DNA of 64,000 bases from JAXDMK01 sp963765955 (GCA_963765955.1 CAVXYA010000002.1:62001-126000), one strand, 5' to 3'. Positions 16,624 through 25,907 are shown, numbered from the stretch's first letter. Program-made: numbers and translations. Notes: generated by a model from the sequence alone, not told the origin.

Positions 16624-16914
16624 GGCATCGAGAATGCCTATCAGCGGCCCTTGCGGAAGGGGAAGCCGCCGGGCAAGTGGTCGGAGAATCCGGAGCGCCC
16701 TGTGCTCGATCGGCCGTATCGGACTCGCTTGCCGCCAACACTTCCGCCGACGCTTCTCTTGCCATGGGTCAGTCGAAGCGGACCGAGCGACTTCGATTTC
16801 CGAAACTCCACGGCATGATGTGGCCTCTTCGCTCTATGTGCCCCGGCGTTGTCCCGGCCACATTTGCAACCGAGCGAATTTCGGCGCCCGCAGGTGCCTT
16901 GACCTGCGCTTACG
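16624..16914. other. Gene-free end of the island
   Basis: Between the channel gene start and the tRNA 3' end. Only a frame that reads into the tRNA on the opposite strand is open here, and I see no family sequence in it. Composition is island-like (lower GC). It may hold the channel gene's promoter and a degenerate integrase end. Confidence 0.4.
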
Positions 16915-16989
16915 TGGTGGGCGACCGGGGTGTTGATCCCCGTACTTCTGCCGTGTGAAGGCAGCGCTCTACCGTTGAGCTAGTCGCCC
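16915..16989 (-). tRNA. tRNA-Val (anticodon CAC), CCA encoded
   Basis: On the minus strand: acceptor stem GGGCGAC / GTCGCCC, D arm GCTC-AACGGTA-GAGC, anticodon arm CTGCC-TTCACAC-GGCAG with CAC at the anticodon, T arm CGGGG-ATCAACA-CCCCG, discriminator A and encoded CCA. The T loop begins with A instead of the usual T, in both this gene and the partial copy at 14654. Its first ten bases are also the end of the coding sequence upstream on the same strand. Confidence 0.88.
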
Positions 16990-17669
16990 GTCAGGGTGGC
17001 GTGGACCTCCCGCGGCCACGATAACGCAGGCTCGGCCGCCCGCAGCGGGGCCCGGAGGGTGGCGGTGAGGCCGGCCGGGCGGCGGGCGGGGTTGACCACC
17101 AGGCGCAGGCCCGACAGCACCATGCCCCGATGGGAGCCGGCCAGGCCGGCCAGGCGGTCGCTGTCGGGGGCGGTGATCTCGACCCGTGCCACACGAGAGC
17201 GACCGCGGAGACGACCCCCCACGACCACCAGCCCGTCGGCCCGCCGCTGCAGGGAACGGACGGGCGCGATCATCGGCATCGACGGGCCCGACGGCACCCC
17301 TCGGACGACCACGTCGCGGTCCTCCCAGGCCAGCGTCCGCTCGTCGGCGTCGGCCAGCCACCGCATGGTGCCCAGCTCCTTGGGCATGCCCCAGTTGATC
17401 CGCCCCGCGAGGCGGGACTCGGGCGAGTCGACGACCATCAGGGTGATGCACAGCCCGATGCGGGCGCCGACCCGGGCCGGCTCGGCCACCGACAGCTCCA
17501 GGTAGGGACCGACCGGCGACTCGGTGTAGCGGACGGCCGACACGACCACCGGGCCGGGCATCGGATGGAGGCCGTCGGGCAGCGGCGGGCGGGGGCCCGG
17601 CGACCAGACCAGGGCGACGACGCACTCCCCCGCCAGCTCCCAGGGCGCGACCGGCGGCGTGGTCCCCAC
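16980..17669 (-). CDS. Acetoacetate decarboxylase-superfamily protein
   Basis: 229 residues from GTG 17669. Superfamily pattern: ELAGECVVALVW, MPGPVVVSAVRYTESPVGPY, PARVGARIGLCITLMVVDSP, RLAGRINWGMPKELGTMRWL (the conserved WG-PK segment), then a beta-rich half ending in WPREVHATLTGD. Members are lipocalin-like beta barrels and include decarboxylases and non-catalytic relatives; substrate unknown. The last three codons and the TAG stop lie inside the 5' end of tRNA-Val, so the mRNA and tRNA precursor overlap by ten bases. It is divergent from the glycosyltransferase at 17733. Confidence 0.75.
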   Translation of the reverse strand: MGTTPPVAPWELAGECVVALVWSPGPRPPLPDGLHPMPGPVVVSAVRYTESPVGPYLELSVAEPARVGARIGLCITLMVVDSPESRLAGRINWGMPKELGTMRWLADADERTLAWEDRDVVVRGVPSGPSMPMIAPVRSLQRRADGLVVVGGRLRGRSRVARVEITAPDSDRLAGLAGSHRGMVLSGLRLVVNPARRPAGLTATLRAPLRAAEPALSWPREVHATLTGD

Positions 17670-17732
17670 TCCCCCAAGGTAACCGGGAGGGGGGTCCGAC
17701 TCCCTCTCACGAATGTGGTGGAATCGATCGCC

Positions 17733-18782
17733 GTGCGGATCGCCATCATCGCCCCCCCGTGGGCCCCCATCCCGCCCACCCTCTACGGGGGCATCGAGCA
17801 GGCGGTCGACGCCGAGGCCCGGGGGGTGGCCGCCGCCGGTCACGAGGTGCTCCTCTTCACGACGGGTGACTCCACCAGCCCCGTCCCCCGCCAGTGGCTG
17901 CTCCCGGAGGCGGAAGGCGAGCGCATGGGTGTCGCCGTCCCCGAGGTGCGCCACGTGCTGGCCGCCTACGAGGCGGTCGCCGACTTCGACATCGTCCACG
18001 ACCACACCGTCGTGGGCCCGGCGATGGCCTCCCACTGGGGACCCGACAGCGGCCTGCCGCCCGTGGTCACCACCATCCACGGGCCCCTCGACGGGGAGCT
18101 GGCCGACGTCTACCGGCGCATCGGCGACCACGTCCCCCTCATAGCCATCTCCGAGGCCCAGACCCGGCCCGCGCCCGACGTCTCGATAGCCCGGGTCATC
18201 CACCACGGCGTCACGGCCAGCGAGTTCCCCTACGGCGACGGCAAGGGCGACTACTTCGTCTTCCTCGGACGCCTGTCGGCCGACAAGGGGGCTCACCGGG
18301 CCATCGCCGCGGCCGAGAAGGCGGGGGCCAAGCTCATCCTCGCCGGCAAGGTGCGGGAGAAGTCGGAGAAGGAGTACTTCGAGCAGCAGGTCGCGCCCCA
18401 CCTGAGCGACGAGATCCGCTTCGTCGGCGAGGTCCCCCACGAGGAGAAGCTGCGGCTGCTGGCCGGGGCCCGGGCCACCCTGTTCCCGATCCGATGGAAC
18501 GAGCCGTTCGGGCTGGTGATGATCGAGTCCCTGGCGTGCGGCACGCCCGTGCTCGCCTACCCGGAAGGGGCCGCCCCCGAGGTCATCGTCGACGGCACCA
18601 CCGGGTTCCTGGTCGACGGTGAGGGCGAGATGGCCGACGCCATCGCCAGCGTGGGCGAGATCGACCGGGCCGCCTGTCGGGCGGCGGTGGAGGACTACTT
18701 CTCGGTGGAGCGCATGGTCCGCGAGCACCTGGAGCTCTTCGACGACGTCATCGCCGGTCGGAAGGCGCGGTCAGATCGGTAA
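17733..18782 (+). CDS. GT4-family glycosyltransferase
   Basis: 349 residues from GTG 17733 (VRIAIIAPPWAPIPPTLYGG); GTGs at 17715/17718 are alternatives. GT-B fold, retaining: N-domain Gly loop TLYGGIEQAVDAEARGVAAA, DFDIVHDHTVVG and, in the C-domain, YFVFLGRLSADKGAHRAIAA followed by the donor-binding EPFGLVMIESLACGTPVLAY (E-x7-E) and PEGAAPEVI. Probably transfers a hexose from a nucleotide sugar to a lipid, glycan or small acceptor in the cytosol; acceptor unknown. Its 3' end overlaps the convergent MscS gene by 12 bases. Confidence 0.88.
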   Translation: MRIAIIAPPWAPIPPTLYGGIEQAVDAEARGVAAAGHEVLLFTTGDSTSPVPRQWLLPEAEGERMGVAVPEVRHVLAAYEAVADFDIVHDHTVVGPAMASHWGPDSGLPPVVTTIHGPLDGELADVYRRIGDHVPLIAISEAQTRPAPDVSIARVIHHGVTASEFPYGDGKGDYFVFLGRLSADKGAHRAIAAAEKAGAKLILAGKVREKSEKEYFEQQVAPHLSDEIRFVGEVPHEEKLRLLAGARATLFPIRWNEPFGLVMIESLACGTPVLAYPEGAAPEVIVDGTTGFLVDGEGEMADAIASVGEIDRAACRAAVEDYFSVERMVREHLELFDDVIAGRKARSDR

Positions 18783-19733
18783 GAGTGGCGGCTCCTCCGG
18801 CGGCGACGGCGGTTCCGGGGGCGACGGTGGCGAGCCGGGCGAGGCCGGAGGCTCCACCCGCCAGTCCTGACGGGTGGCGATCCCCTCCCGGTACAGGCGA
18901 GCGCCCACCCGGGTGCGCAGCTGGCGGGCCACGCGGAGGCGGTCGCCCGTGGTGGTCTTGACCTCGACCCGCACCGTCACTCCCTCGGTGCCCATGGCCT
19001 CCACCCCCAGGACCTGCGGCTTCTCCAGCAGCGCCTCGGCCCAGTCGGGATCGGAGGCCAGGGCATCGACCTCCTCGGTGATGGCCGTGATGGCGAGGGC
19101 CAGGTCGGCCCCCCGGGGCACGACGACGTCGACCACCGCCTTGGCCCAGTCCTTGGCCCCGTTGCCGACCATGCGGATCTCGCCGTTGGGCACGAACCAG
19201 ACGGTGCCGTCGTTGGCCCGGATGCTGGTGACCCGCAGGTTCACCTCCTCGACGGTGCCGTTGACGGCGCCCACGGTGATCAGGTCGCCCACCCCGTACT
19301 GGTCCTCGGCCAGGATGAAGAACCCGGACACGAAGTCCTTGACCAAGGTCTGGGCCCCGAAGGCGAGGGCCAGGCCGACGATCCCCGCCCCGGCCAGGAG
19401 GGGGCCCAGGTTGAGCCCGATCTCGCCCGCCACCAGCAGGACGGCGACGGTCCAGATCCCCACCCGCAGGGTGCTGGCCGCCACCCCGCCGAGGGTCGTC
19501 GCCCGCTGCTCGGCCCGGGGCGACCTCTCGACGAGCTGCGCGCTCTGGCCCAGCCGGGTAACCGCCCGCACCGCCAGCCGGGCGCCGAGGCGGCTGACCA
19601 GCATGGCCACCAGGAGGACGGCCGCCACCTTGAACGGTCCCTCGATCAGGGACTCGACGGTGCTGGCCGCGGACCCCTCCAGGCCCAGCTTGTGCAGGGC
19701 CTTGCAGATCAGGTCGCGGCTCTGGCAATCCAT
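18771..19733 (-). CDS. MscS-family mechanosensitive channel with proline-rich tail
   Basis: 320 residues. Three helices (KVAAVLLVAMLVSRLGARLA; GIWTVAVLLVAGEIGLNLGP; AGAGIVGLALAFGAQTLVKD, the pore-lining Ala/Gly-rich TM3) are followed by VSGFFILAEDQYGVGDLITV and the beta domain VTSIRANDGTVWFVPNGEIR, all diagnostic for MscS. A cytoplasmic alpha/beta domain follows. The last 25 residues are Pro/Ser-rich (PPASPGSPPSPPEPPSPPEE), an unusual extension. It should release solutes on hypo-osmotic shock. Confidence 0.92.
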   Translation of the reverse strand: MDCQSRDLICKALHKLGLEGSAASTVESLIEGPFKVAAVLLVAMLVSRLGARLAVRAVTRLGQSAQLVERSPRAEQRATTLGGVAASTLRVGIWTVAVLLVAGEIGLNLGPLLAGAGIVGLALAFGAQTLVKDFVSGFFILAEDQYGVGDLITVGAVNGTVEEVNLRVTSIRANDGTVWFVPNGEIRMVGNGAKDWAKAVVDVVVPRGADLALAITAITEEVDALASDPDWAEALLEKPQVLGVEAMGTEGVTVRVEVKTTTGDRLRVARQLRTRVGARLYREGIATRQDWRVEPPASPGSPPSPPEPPSPPEEPPLLPI

Positions 19734-19810
19734 CGGCCGTCAAGCCTCTCACCCGCGGCCGCCGACAGCCGGATGAGCGTTTTGGTGAAGGGTTGGACCA
19801 AAGTAACGGT

Positions 19811-22177
19811 GTGATCAGAGAGTCCCTGGCCGGGCAGCGCATAGGCATCACCGGCGCTACCGGGTTCCTGGGGACGGCTCTGGTCGAGCGGTTGCTGCGC
19901 TCGGTGCCCGACTGCGAGCTGGTCCTGCTCGTCCGGGGTGGCCGGCGGACGACCCCGGCCACCCGGGCCAAGCGGGAGATCTTCGGCAACGACGCCTTCC
20001 GCCGCCTGCGCAAGGAACTGGGCGAGGGTTTCGACGCCGAAGTGGCCCGGAGGGTCCAGGTGATGGCGGGCGACGTGTCGGTCGACGGGCTCGGCCTCGA
20101 CGACGCGGGACGGGCCCTGTTCGCCAGCTGTACCACCGTCATCCACTCCGCGGCCCGGGTCAGCTTCGACTCCCCCCTCGACGCCGCCGTCGAGGTCAAC
20201 CTGGTGGGCCCCCTGCGGGTGCTCAAGGCGGTGGCCGACGCGGCGGCGGTCACCGGCCGGCCCCCGGTCCACCTGATCACGGTCTCCACCGCCTACGTGG
20301 CCGGAAGTCGCCGGGGCCTCTCGCCCGAAGCACCTCTGAGCCAGACCCCGTTCAGCACCGAGGTCGACTGGAGGGCCGAGGTCGCCGCCGCCCGCCGAAC
20401 CCGGGCCGACACCGATGCCGAGAGCCGCCGCCCGGAGCACCTGGCCCGGTTCGGCAAGGAGGCCCGGGACGAGTTGGGGGCGGCCGGTCCTCCCCTCCTG
20501 GCGGCCAAGGCCGAGAAGCGGCGGGAGGCGTGGATCTCCGACCACATGGTGGAGGCCGGCCGCCAGCGGGCCAAGGCGCTCGGCTGGCCCGACGCCTACG
20601 CCTACACCAAGGCGCTGGCCGAGCGGGCGGTCCACGAGACCAAGGGCGACGTCCCGGTGAGCGTGGTGCGGCCATCGATCATCGAGTCGGCCCTGGCCGA
20701 TCCCTCGCCCGGATGGATCCGGGGCTTCCGCATGGCCGAGCCAGTGATCATCTCCTACGGCCGGGGCCTGCTCACGGAGTTCCCCGGGATCCCCGAGGGC
20801 GTGGTCGACGTCATCCCCGTCGACATGGTGGTGGCCACCATCATCACGGTGGCGGCCAAGGGGCCGGAGCCGGTGGACGGATCCGATACCGGCCCAGATC
20901 GAGGGGGCAACGTCTTCCAGGTCGCCACCGGCAACCGCAACCCGCTGCGCTACCGCACCCTGGTGGACCTGGTGCGGGAGTACTACCTGGAGCATCCGCT
21001 CTACGACGCCGAGGGCCAGCCCATCGCCCCTCCCCCCTGGGAGTTCACCCGGCGGGGACGGGCCCTGAAGCAGCTGGAGCGGGGGGTCACGATGCTGACC
21101 GCGGCCGAGAAGCTGGTGGGCAACCTGCCCATCCGGGGCCAGCGGGCCGAGGTCGGCGCCCGCCTGGAGGAGCGCCGCAACCTGGGCGAGCGGGCCCTCG
21201 ACTACGTCCGCCTCTACGGCGCCTACGCGGAGACGGAGGCGGTCTTCGACGACCGCCGCCTGCGGGCCCTCTGGGACAGCCTCGACGCCGACGACCAGGC
21301 CGCCTTCTGCTTCGACACGACGGTGATCGACTGGAAGACGTACGTGCAGGTCGGCCATATGCCCTCGGTCGTCAAGCAGGCCCGGGTGCGAACCACCGGT
21401 GGCACCCGAGAGGGGCTGTCCCGCTACGACCGGGGCAAGCGAACCATCCTCTCGCCCGACCGCCACATGGCCGCCTTCGACCTGGAGAACACCCTCATCG
21501 CGTCGAACGTGGTCGAGAGCTACTCCTGGCTGGCCACCCGGCGCAAGCACGACGACGAGCGGGTGCATTTCGTCCTGCGCATGCTGGCCCAGGCCCCGGG
21601 GCTGCTTTCCCTCGACCGCAAGGACCGGGGCGACTTCCTCCGCCACTTCTACCGCCGCTACGAGGACGCCTCCGTCGACGAGCTCCGGGGGGACGCCCGG
21701 GAGCTGTTCAGCTACCTGCTCCTGACCAAGTCGTTCCCCGCCGGCTTCCGCCGGGTGCGTGAGCACCGGCGCCTCGGGCACCGCACGGTGCTGATCACCG
21801 GATCCCTCGACTTCATCGTGGAGCCGTTGCGGCCGTTGTTCGACGACATCGTGTGCGCCCGCTTGGCCTCCAAGGACGGCAAGTTCACCGGCCAGCTGCT
21901 CGACTCGCCGCCCACGGGCGAGGCCCGGGCCCTGCTCATGGCCGACTACGCCGCGGCCGAGGGGCTGTCGCTGGCCGAATCGGTGGTCTACGCCGACTCC
22001 GCCAGTGACCTTCCCATGCTGGAGGCGGTCGGACACCCAGTGGCCGTCAACGCCGAGCCCAAGTTGGCCGCCATCGCCCGCAAGCGGGGCTGGCACGTGG
22101 AGCACTGGACGAAGTCCTCCGGTGGAGCCCAGGGCGTGCTGCCGCTGGCGCCCCGCATGGCGGGCGAGGCCAGATGA
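19811..22177 (+). CDS. Fatty acyl reductase (thioester reductase) fused to HAD-IB hydrolase
   Basis: 788 residues from GTG 19811; an upstream TTG (19793) is less likely. Residues 1-~500 are an extended SDR/NAD-binding-4 acyl reductase: GITGATGFLGTALVERLL, TTVIHSAARVSFD, LITVSTAYVAGSRRG, DAYAYTKALAE (YxxxK), VSVVRPSIIESA, then the FAR C-terminal helical region. Residues ~555-775 are a HAD-IB hydrolase: MAAFDLENTLIASNVVESYS (motif I), LITGSLDFIVEPLRPLF (motif II), DSASDLPMLEAVGHPVAVNA (motif IV). Motif I reads DLENT instead of DxDGT, so the second Asp is Glu. Expected: reduces fatty acyl-CoA/ACP to aldehyde or alcohol; the HAD role is open. It heads the lipid-like block to 26675. Confidence 0.85.
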   Translation: MIRESLAGQRIGITGATGFLGTALVERLLRSVPDCELVLLVRGGRRTTPATRAKREIFGNDAFRRLRKELGEGFDAEVARRVQVMAGDVSVDGLGLDDAGRALFASCTTVIHSAARVSFDSPLDAAVEVNLVGPLRVLKAVADAAAVTGRPPVHLITVSTAYVAGSRRGLSPEAPLSQTPFSTEVDWRAEVAAARRTRADTDAESRRPEHLARFGKEARDELGAAGPPLLAAKAEKRREAWISDHMVEAGRQRAKALGWPDAYAYTKALAERAVHETKGDVPVSVVRPSIIESALADPSPGWIRGFRMAEPVIISYGRGLLTEFPGIPEGVVDVIPVDMVVATIITVAAKGPEPVDGSDTGPDRGGNVFQVATGNRNPLRYRTLVDLVREYYLEHPLYDAEGQPIAPPPWEFTRRGRALKQLERGVTMLTAAEKLVGNLPIRGQRAEVGARLEERRNLGERALDYVRLYGAYAETEAVFDDRRLRALWDSLDADDQAAFCFDTTVIDWKTYVQVGHMPSVVKQARVRTTGGTREGLSRYDRGKRTILSPDRHMAAFDLENTLIASNVVESYSWLATRRKHDDERVHFVLRMLAQAPGLLSLDRKDRGDFLRHFYRRYEDASVDELRGDARELFSYLLLTKSFPAGFRRVREHRRLGHRTVLITGSLDFIVEPLRPLFDDIVCARLASKDGKFTGQLLDSPPTGEARALLMADYAAAEGLSLAESVVYADSASDLPMLEAVGHPVAVNAEPKLAAIARKRGWHVEHWTKSSGGAQGVLPLAPRMAGEAR

Positions 22178-22187
22178 AGGCGGCCAG

Positions 22188-23369
22188 ATGAAGGCCATCC
22201 GCGTCGCCGACTCGCTCCCCCGCTACGGGCTGGCCAAGGTGGCGGGCTCGCTCTCGCCCGGGCTGGGGGCCAAGGTCGGGCCGTTGTCGCTGGTCGACAC
22301 CGACGAGCCCGAGCTGCCGGGACCGGGCTGGCACCGGGTCCGCCCCCGCCTGTCCGGCATCTGTGGGTCCGATCTGGCCACGGTCGACGGGAAATCCTCC
22401 CCCTACTTCCAGCCCCTGGTCTCGTTCCCCTTCGTCCTCGGCCACGAGATCGTCGGTGACCTCGACGGGGCCAACGGACGGAGCGGTGGCCGCGTCGTCA
22501 TCGAGCCGGTCCTGGGCTGCGCCGCCCGGGGCGTCGACCCACCGTGCCGGGAGTGCTCCATCGGGCGGACCGACAACTGCGAGCGCACCGCCTTCGGCCA
22601 CCTCAAGCCCGGCCTCCAGACGGGGTACTGCGCCGACACCGGTGGCGGGTGGTCGACGTCGCTGGTGGCCCACGAGAGCCAGATCCACCGCGTCCCCGAC
22701 AACCTCGACGACGACGCCGCGGTGATGGTGGAGCCGGCGGCCTGCGCCCTCCACGGGGTCCTCGGCGCCGAGGGGGCCACCATCCTGGTGCTGGGGGCGG
22801 GCACCCTCGGCCTGTGCGCCATCGCCGCCCTCCGCCGCTTCAACCCGCCCGGCACCCTCATCGCCGCGGCCAAGCACCCCGAGCAGCGGCGGTGGGCCCG
22901 CGAGCTGGGGGCCGACGTGGTGGTGGAGCCGGCCGAGACCCACCGCCTGGTGCGCCGCACCACCCGCTCGCTGAAGGTCGGGGCCAGCCTGTCCGGAGGC
23001 GTCGACATCGTTATCGACTGCGTCGGCAGCGCCCGCTCGATCGAGGAGGACCTGGCCGTCGTCCGCCCCGGGGGCGACGTCGTGCTCCTGGGCATGCCGT
23101 CGGTCGTCACCGTCGACCTCACGCCCCTGTGGCACCGCCAGGTGCGGGTGAGGGGGTCTTACGCCTACGGCACCGAGAACGTCGACGGCGAGTCACGCCG
23201 CACGTTCGACCTCGCCTTCGAGCTGGTGGAGCAGGCCCGGCTGGGCCGTCTGGTCTCCGCCCGGTACCCCCTCGACCGCTACCGTGAGGCGATCGACCAC
23301 GCCGCCAACGCCGGATCGCGCGGCGCGGTCAAGGTGGCGTTCGACCTACGAGGAGAGAAGCGTCGGTGA
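22188..23369 (+). CDS. Zinc-dependent medium-chain dehydrogenase
   Basis: 393 residues from ATG 22188, ten bases after the reductase stop. MDR family: LSGICGSDLATVDGKSS (catalytic zinc Cys), FVLGHEIVGDLDG (His), structural zinc cysteines in GVDPPCRECSIGRTDNCERT, ATILVLGAGTLGLCAIAALR (nucleotide loop) and VDIVIDCVGSARSIEEDL. In context it could oxidise or reduce the long-chain alcohol/aldehyde handled by the reductase upstream. A 13-base stretch around its start (GCCAGATGAAGGC) duplicates the end of the previous gene, hinting at a small tandem duplication. Confidence 0.85.
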   Translation: MKAIRVADSLPRYGLAKVAGSLSPGLGAKVGPLSLVDTDEPELPGPGWHRVRPRLSGICGSDLATVDGKSSPYFQPLVSFPFVLGHEIVGDLDGANGRSGGRVVIEPVLGCAARGVDPPCRECSIGRTDNCERTAFGHLKPGLQTGYCADTGGGWSTSLVAHESQIHRVPDNLDDDAAVMVEPAACALHGVLGAEGATILVLGAGTLGLCAIAALRRFNPPGTLIAAAKHPEQRRWARELGADVVVEPAETHRLVRRTTRSLKVGASLSGGVDIVIDCVGSARSIEEDLAVVRPGGDVVLLGMPSVVTVDLTPLWHRQVRVRGSYAYGTENVDGESRRTFDLAFELVEQARLGRLVSARYPLDRYREAIDHAANAGSRGAVKVAFDLRGEKRR

Positions 23370-23387
23370 GTAGATGAGTAGGCCCAG

Positions 23388-24972
23388 TTGAGCAGGCCTG
23401 GGTTCGTCCTCGAGGTCGACCGGTCGACGCCGCCCATCATGTTCCACCACGGGGAGGGCTTCCGCCTGGAGAAGCTGCCGTCGGGCAGCCGGGTGGTGTA
23501 CCCGGCCGAGCCGCTCGCCCCCCTGGCCGACCCCGAGGCCGCCATCCGTCACGCCCTGGAGAACCCGGTGGGCGACAGCCTGCCGCTGCGGGCCCTGCTT
23601 CGTCCGGGGATGAAGCTCACCATCGCCTTCGACAACGAGGCAGTGCCCCTGCCGCCGATGACGGGGCCCGACAACCGCCAGCGGGTCATCGAGGCGGTGC
23701 TGGAGGTGGCGGCCGAGGTCGGCGTCGACGATGTCGTGCTCATCGCCGCCCACGGCCTGCACCGGCGGGCCACGGAGGCCGAGCTGCGCCACATGCTGGG
23801 CGACCGCGTCTACGAGGCCTTCGCCCCCTACGGCCTGCTCACCCAGCACGACGCCGAGGACCACGACAACCTGGTCGTCGTCGGCAAGACGGCCGAGGGC
23901 GAGTACGTCGAGGTCAACAAGCGGGCCGCCACCTCCGACCTGCTGGTGTACGTCAACATCAACCTGGTGGCCATGGACGGCGGCCACAAGTCCACCATGA
24001 CCGGCCTGGTGTCGTACCGCAGCCTCAAGCACCACCACAACGTGGTCGGGCATGCAGCACAGCCGGTCGTTCATGGACCCGCCCAACTCCGAGCTGCACA
24101 ACGCCACCTGGCGCATGGGCCGGCTGTTCAACGAGCACGCCAAGGTCTTCCAGATCGAGACCACGCTCAACTCCGACACCTTCCCCAGCCAGTTCGGCTT
24201 CCTCCAGAAGCGGGAGTGGGAATGGTCGCTGCGCGACCGGGCGTCGTACCTGGCCACGGCCAAGAGCCTCGAGCGGGTGCCGCACGCGATGGCCCGCAAG
24301 ATCTTCCACAACATCAAGTCGCCCCAGAAGATGACGGGCGTCTGGGCGGGCGAGGTGGAGGCGGTGCACCGCCTCACGCTGGCCGAGGTCCACCGCCAGC
24401 ACGTGGTGCCGGTGGAGGGCCAGGCCGACATCCTCACCATGGGCCTGCCCTACGTCGGCCCCTACAACGTCAACTCGATAATGAACCCGCTGCTGGTGAT
24501 GTGCCTGGGCCTCGGGTACTTCTTCAACCTGTACCGGGGCAAGCCCCTGGTGCGGGAGGGCGGGGTGGTCATCCTCAGCCACCCGACCCGCTGGGAGTTC
24601 CACCCCGTCCACCACCCGAGCTACATCGACTTCTTCGAGCAGGTGCTGTCGGAGACCACCGACCCCCTCGAGATCGAGAAGAAGTTCGAGGACGACTTCG
24701 CCAACGACCCCTGGTACATCCACCTCTACCGCAACAGCTACGCCTACCACGGGGTCCACGCCTTCTACATGTGGTACTGGGGTGCCCACGCGTTGCAGCA
24801 CGTCGGAGGGGTCATCATCGTCGGCGGCGACCCCAAGGCGGTGCGGCGGATGGGCTTCAAGCCGGCGTCCACCATGCGCGACGCCCTGGAGATGGCGGAG
24901 GACGTGGTCGGCCGTGACCCGTCGATCACCCACCTCCACGCCCCGCCCCTCCTCCTCGCCGACGTCACCTGA
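23388..24972 (+). CDS. LarA-like (DUF2088) protein, frameshift near 24049
   Basis: Apparent start TTG 23388 (MSRPGFVLEVDRSTPPIMFH). LarA-type N-domain: RPGMKLTIAFDNEAVPLPPM, DDVVLIAAHGLHRRATEAEL (His-rich loop), NLVAMDGGHKSTMTGLVSYR, SLKHHHNV. At GGG 24048-24050 the frame changes to MQHSRSFMDPPNSELHNATW and runs to the C-terminal domain (GQADILTMGLPYVGPYNVNS, VGGDPKAVRRMGFKPASTMR). Removing one G restores a ~527-residue protein. LarA uses a nickel-pincer cofactor for 2-hydroxyacid racemisation, but this member belongs to a longer, uncharacterised branch and larB/C/E are not present here, so the activity is unknown. Stop and next start are one base apart. Confidence 0.8.
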
Positions 24973-24973
24973 C

Positions 24974-25882
24974 ATGCGGCTCCCGAGGCCGAAGTTCCCG
25001 CTGGGCAAGCCCAGCTGGCCCACGGTCGTGGAGCGCCCGCCGGTGGAGCCCGACACCGGTGCCGACTACGACACCGCCTGGGCCCGCAAGTTCCCGGCCC
25101 GGGTGGCCCGGGCGGTGATCGTCGACGACCTCCTCCGCCCCGTGGCCCATCTCCTGGCCCGGCCCGAGGTCACCGGCCTCGACCGTCTCGAGGAGCTCGA
25201 CGGGCCGGTGATCTTCGTGGCCAACCACAACAGCCACCTCGACACCACGCTGCTGCTGGCCACCATCCCCGAGCGGTGGCGCCACAAGACGGTGGTGGCG
25301 GCCGCCGCCGACTACTTCTTCCCCACCAAGCCCAAGGCCGTCCTCTCCGCTCTCGCCATCGGGGCCATCCCGATGGAGCGCACCCGGGTCGACCGGCGGT
25401 CGGCCGACCTGGCCGCCGAGCTGCTGGAGGACGGCTGGAGCGTGGTGATCTTCCCCGAGGGGGGCCGCAGCCCCGACGGCTGGACCTCGCCGTTCCGGGG
25501 CGGCGCCGCCTACCTGGCCCTGCGCGGCGGCCGGCCGGTCGTGCCCGTCCACCTGGAGGGCACCCGCAAGGTGTGGAAGCGGGGCGAGAACCTGCCCAAG
25601 CCGGTCGACCGCAAGTCGGCCGTGCGGATCACGTTCGGCTCGCCCATGTGGCCGGACAAGGGCCCCGGAGGCAAGGAGGAGACCTCCAGGCGCTTCGCCG
25701 GCCGCATCGAGGCGGCGGTGGCGGCGCTGGCCGACGAGCAGCGCACCGACTGGTGGCAGGCCCGCAAACGGGCCGCGACCAAGGCCACCCCGTCGCTGTC
25801 GGGGCCGGAGGCCGGTTCGTGGCGCCGGGCGTGGGCGCTCGAGGGACAGGGGCGCCCCCCCGTCACCCGCGACTGGCCCTAG
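24974..25882 (+). CDS. PlsC-type 1-acylglycerol-3-phosphate acyltransferase
   Basis: 302 residues from ATG 24974. The acyltransferase block shows VIFVANHNSHLDTTLLLATI (the catalytic HxxxxD as HNSHLD), IGAIPMERTRVDRRSADLAA, WSVVIFPEGGRSPDGWTSPF (PEG block III) and LRGGRPVVPVHLEGTRKVWK (block IV). Transfers acyl chains to a lysophosphatidate-like acceptor at the inner membrane face. Position directly after the LarA-like gene and before NAD kinase places it in the lipid-like block; the acceptor may be an unusual glycerolipid or alcohol. Confidence 0.9.
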   Translation: MRLPRPKFPLGKPSWPTVVERPPVEPDTGADYDTAWARKFPARVARAVIVDDLLRPVAHLLARPEVTGLDRLEELDGPVIFVANHNSHLDTTLLLATIPERWRHKTVVAAAADYFFPTKPKAVLSALAIGAIPMERTRVDRRSADLAAELLEDGWSVVIFPEGGRSPDGWTSPFRGGAAYLALRGGRPVVPVHLEGTRKVWKRGENLPKPVDRKSAVRITFGSPMWPDKGPGGKEETSRRFAGRIEAAVAALADEQRTDWWQARKRAATKATPSLSGPEAGSWRRAWALEGQGRPPVTRDWP

Positions 25883-25907
25883 CCGCCCGGCGGATGGCAG
25901 TCCGGAG

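Larger units (their letters stand above)
14654..16914. mobile_element. Mini genomic island integrated at tRNA-Val(CAC)
   Basis: About 2.3 kb between the tRNA 3'-half copy at 14654 and the intact tRNA-Val gene ending at 16915. Base composition is visibly lower in GC than the flanks, and codon use in the two genes inside (HsdR-N protein at 15110, channel-like protein at 15901) is less GC3-biased. No integrase is left, so it is a remnant, or an element moved in trans. The bases 14698-15109 and 16624-16914 show no convincing gene. Confidence 0.6.

Noticed and set aside
16479..16958. 159-codon plus-strand frame ending in the tRNA gene
   Set aside because: It is antisense to the channel gene and tRNA and shows no integrase or other family motif.
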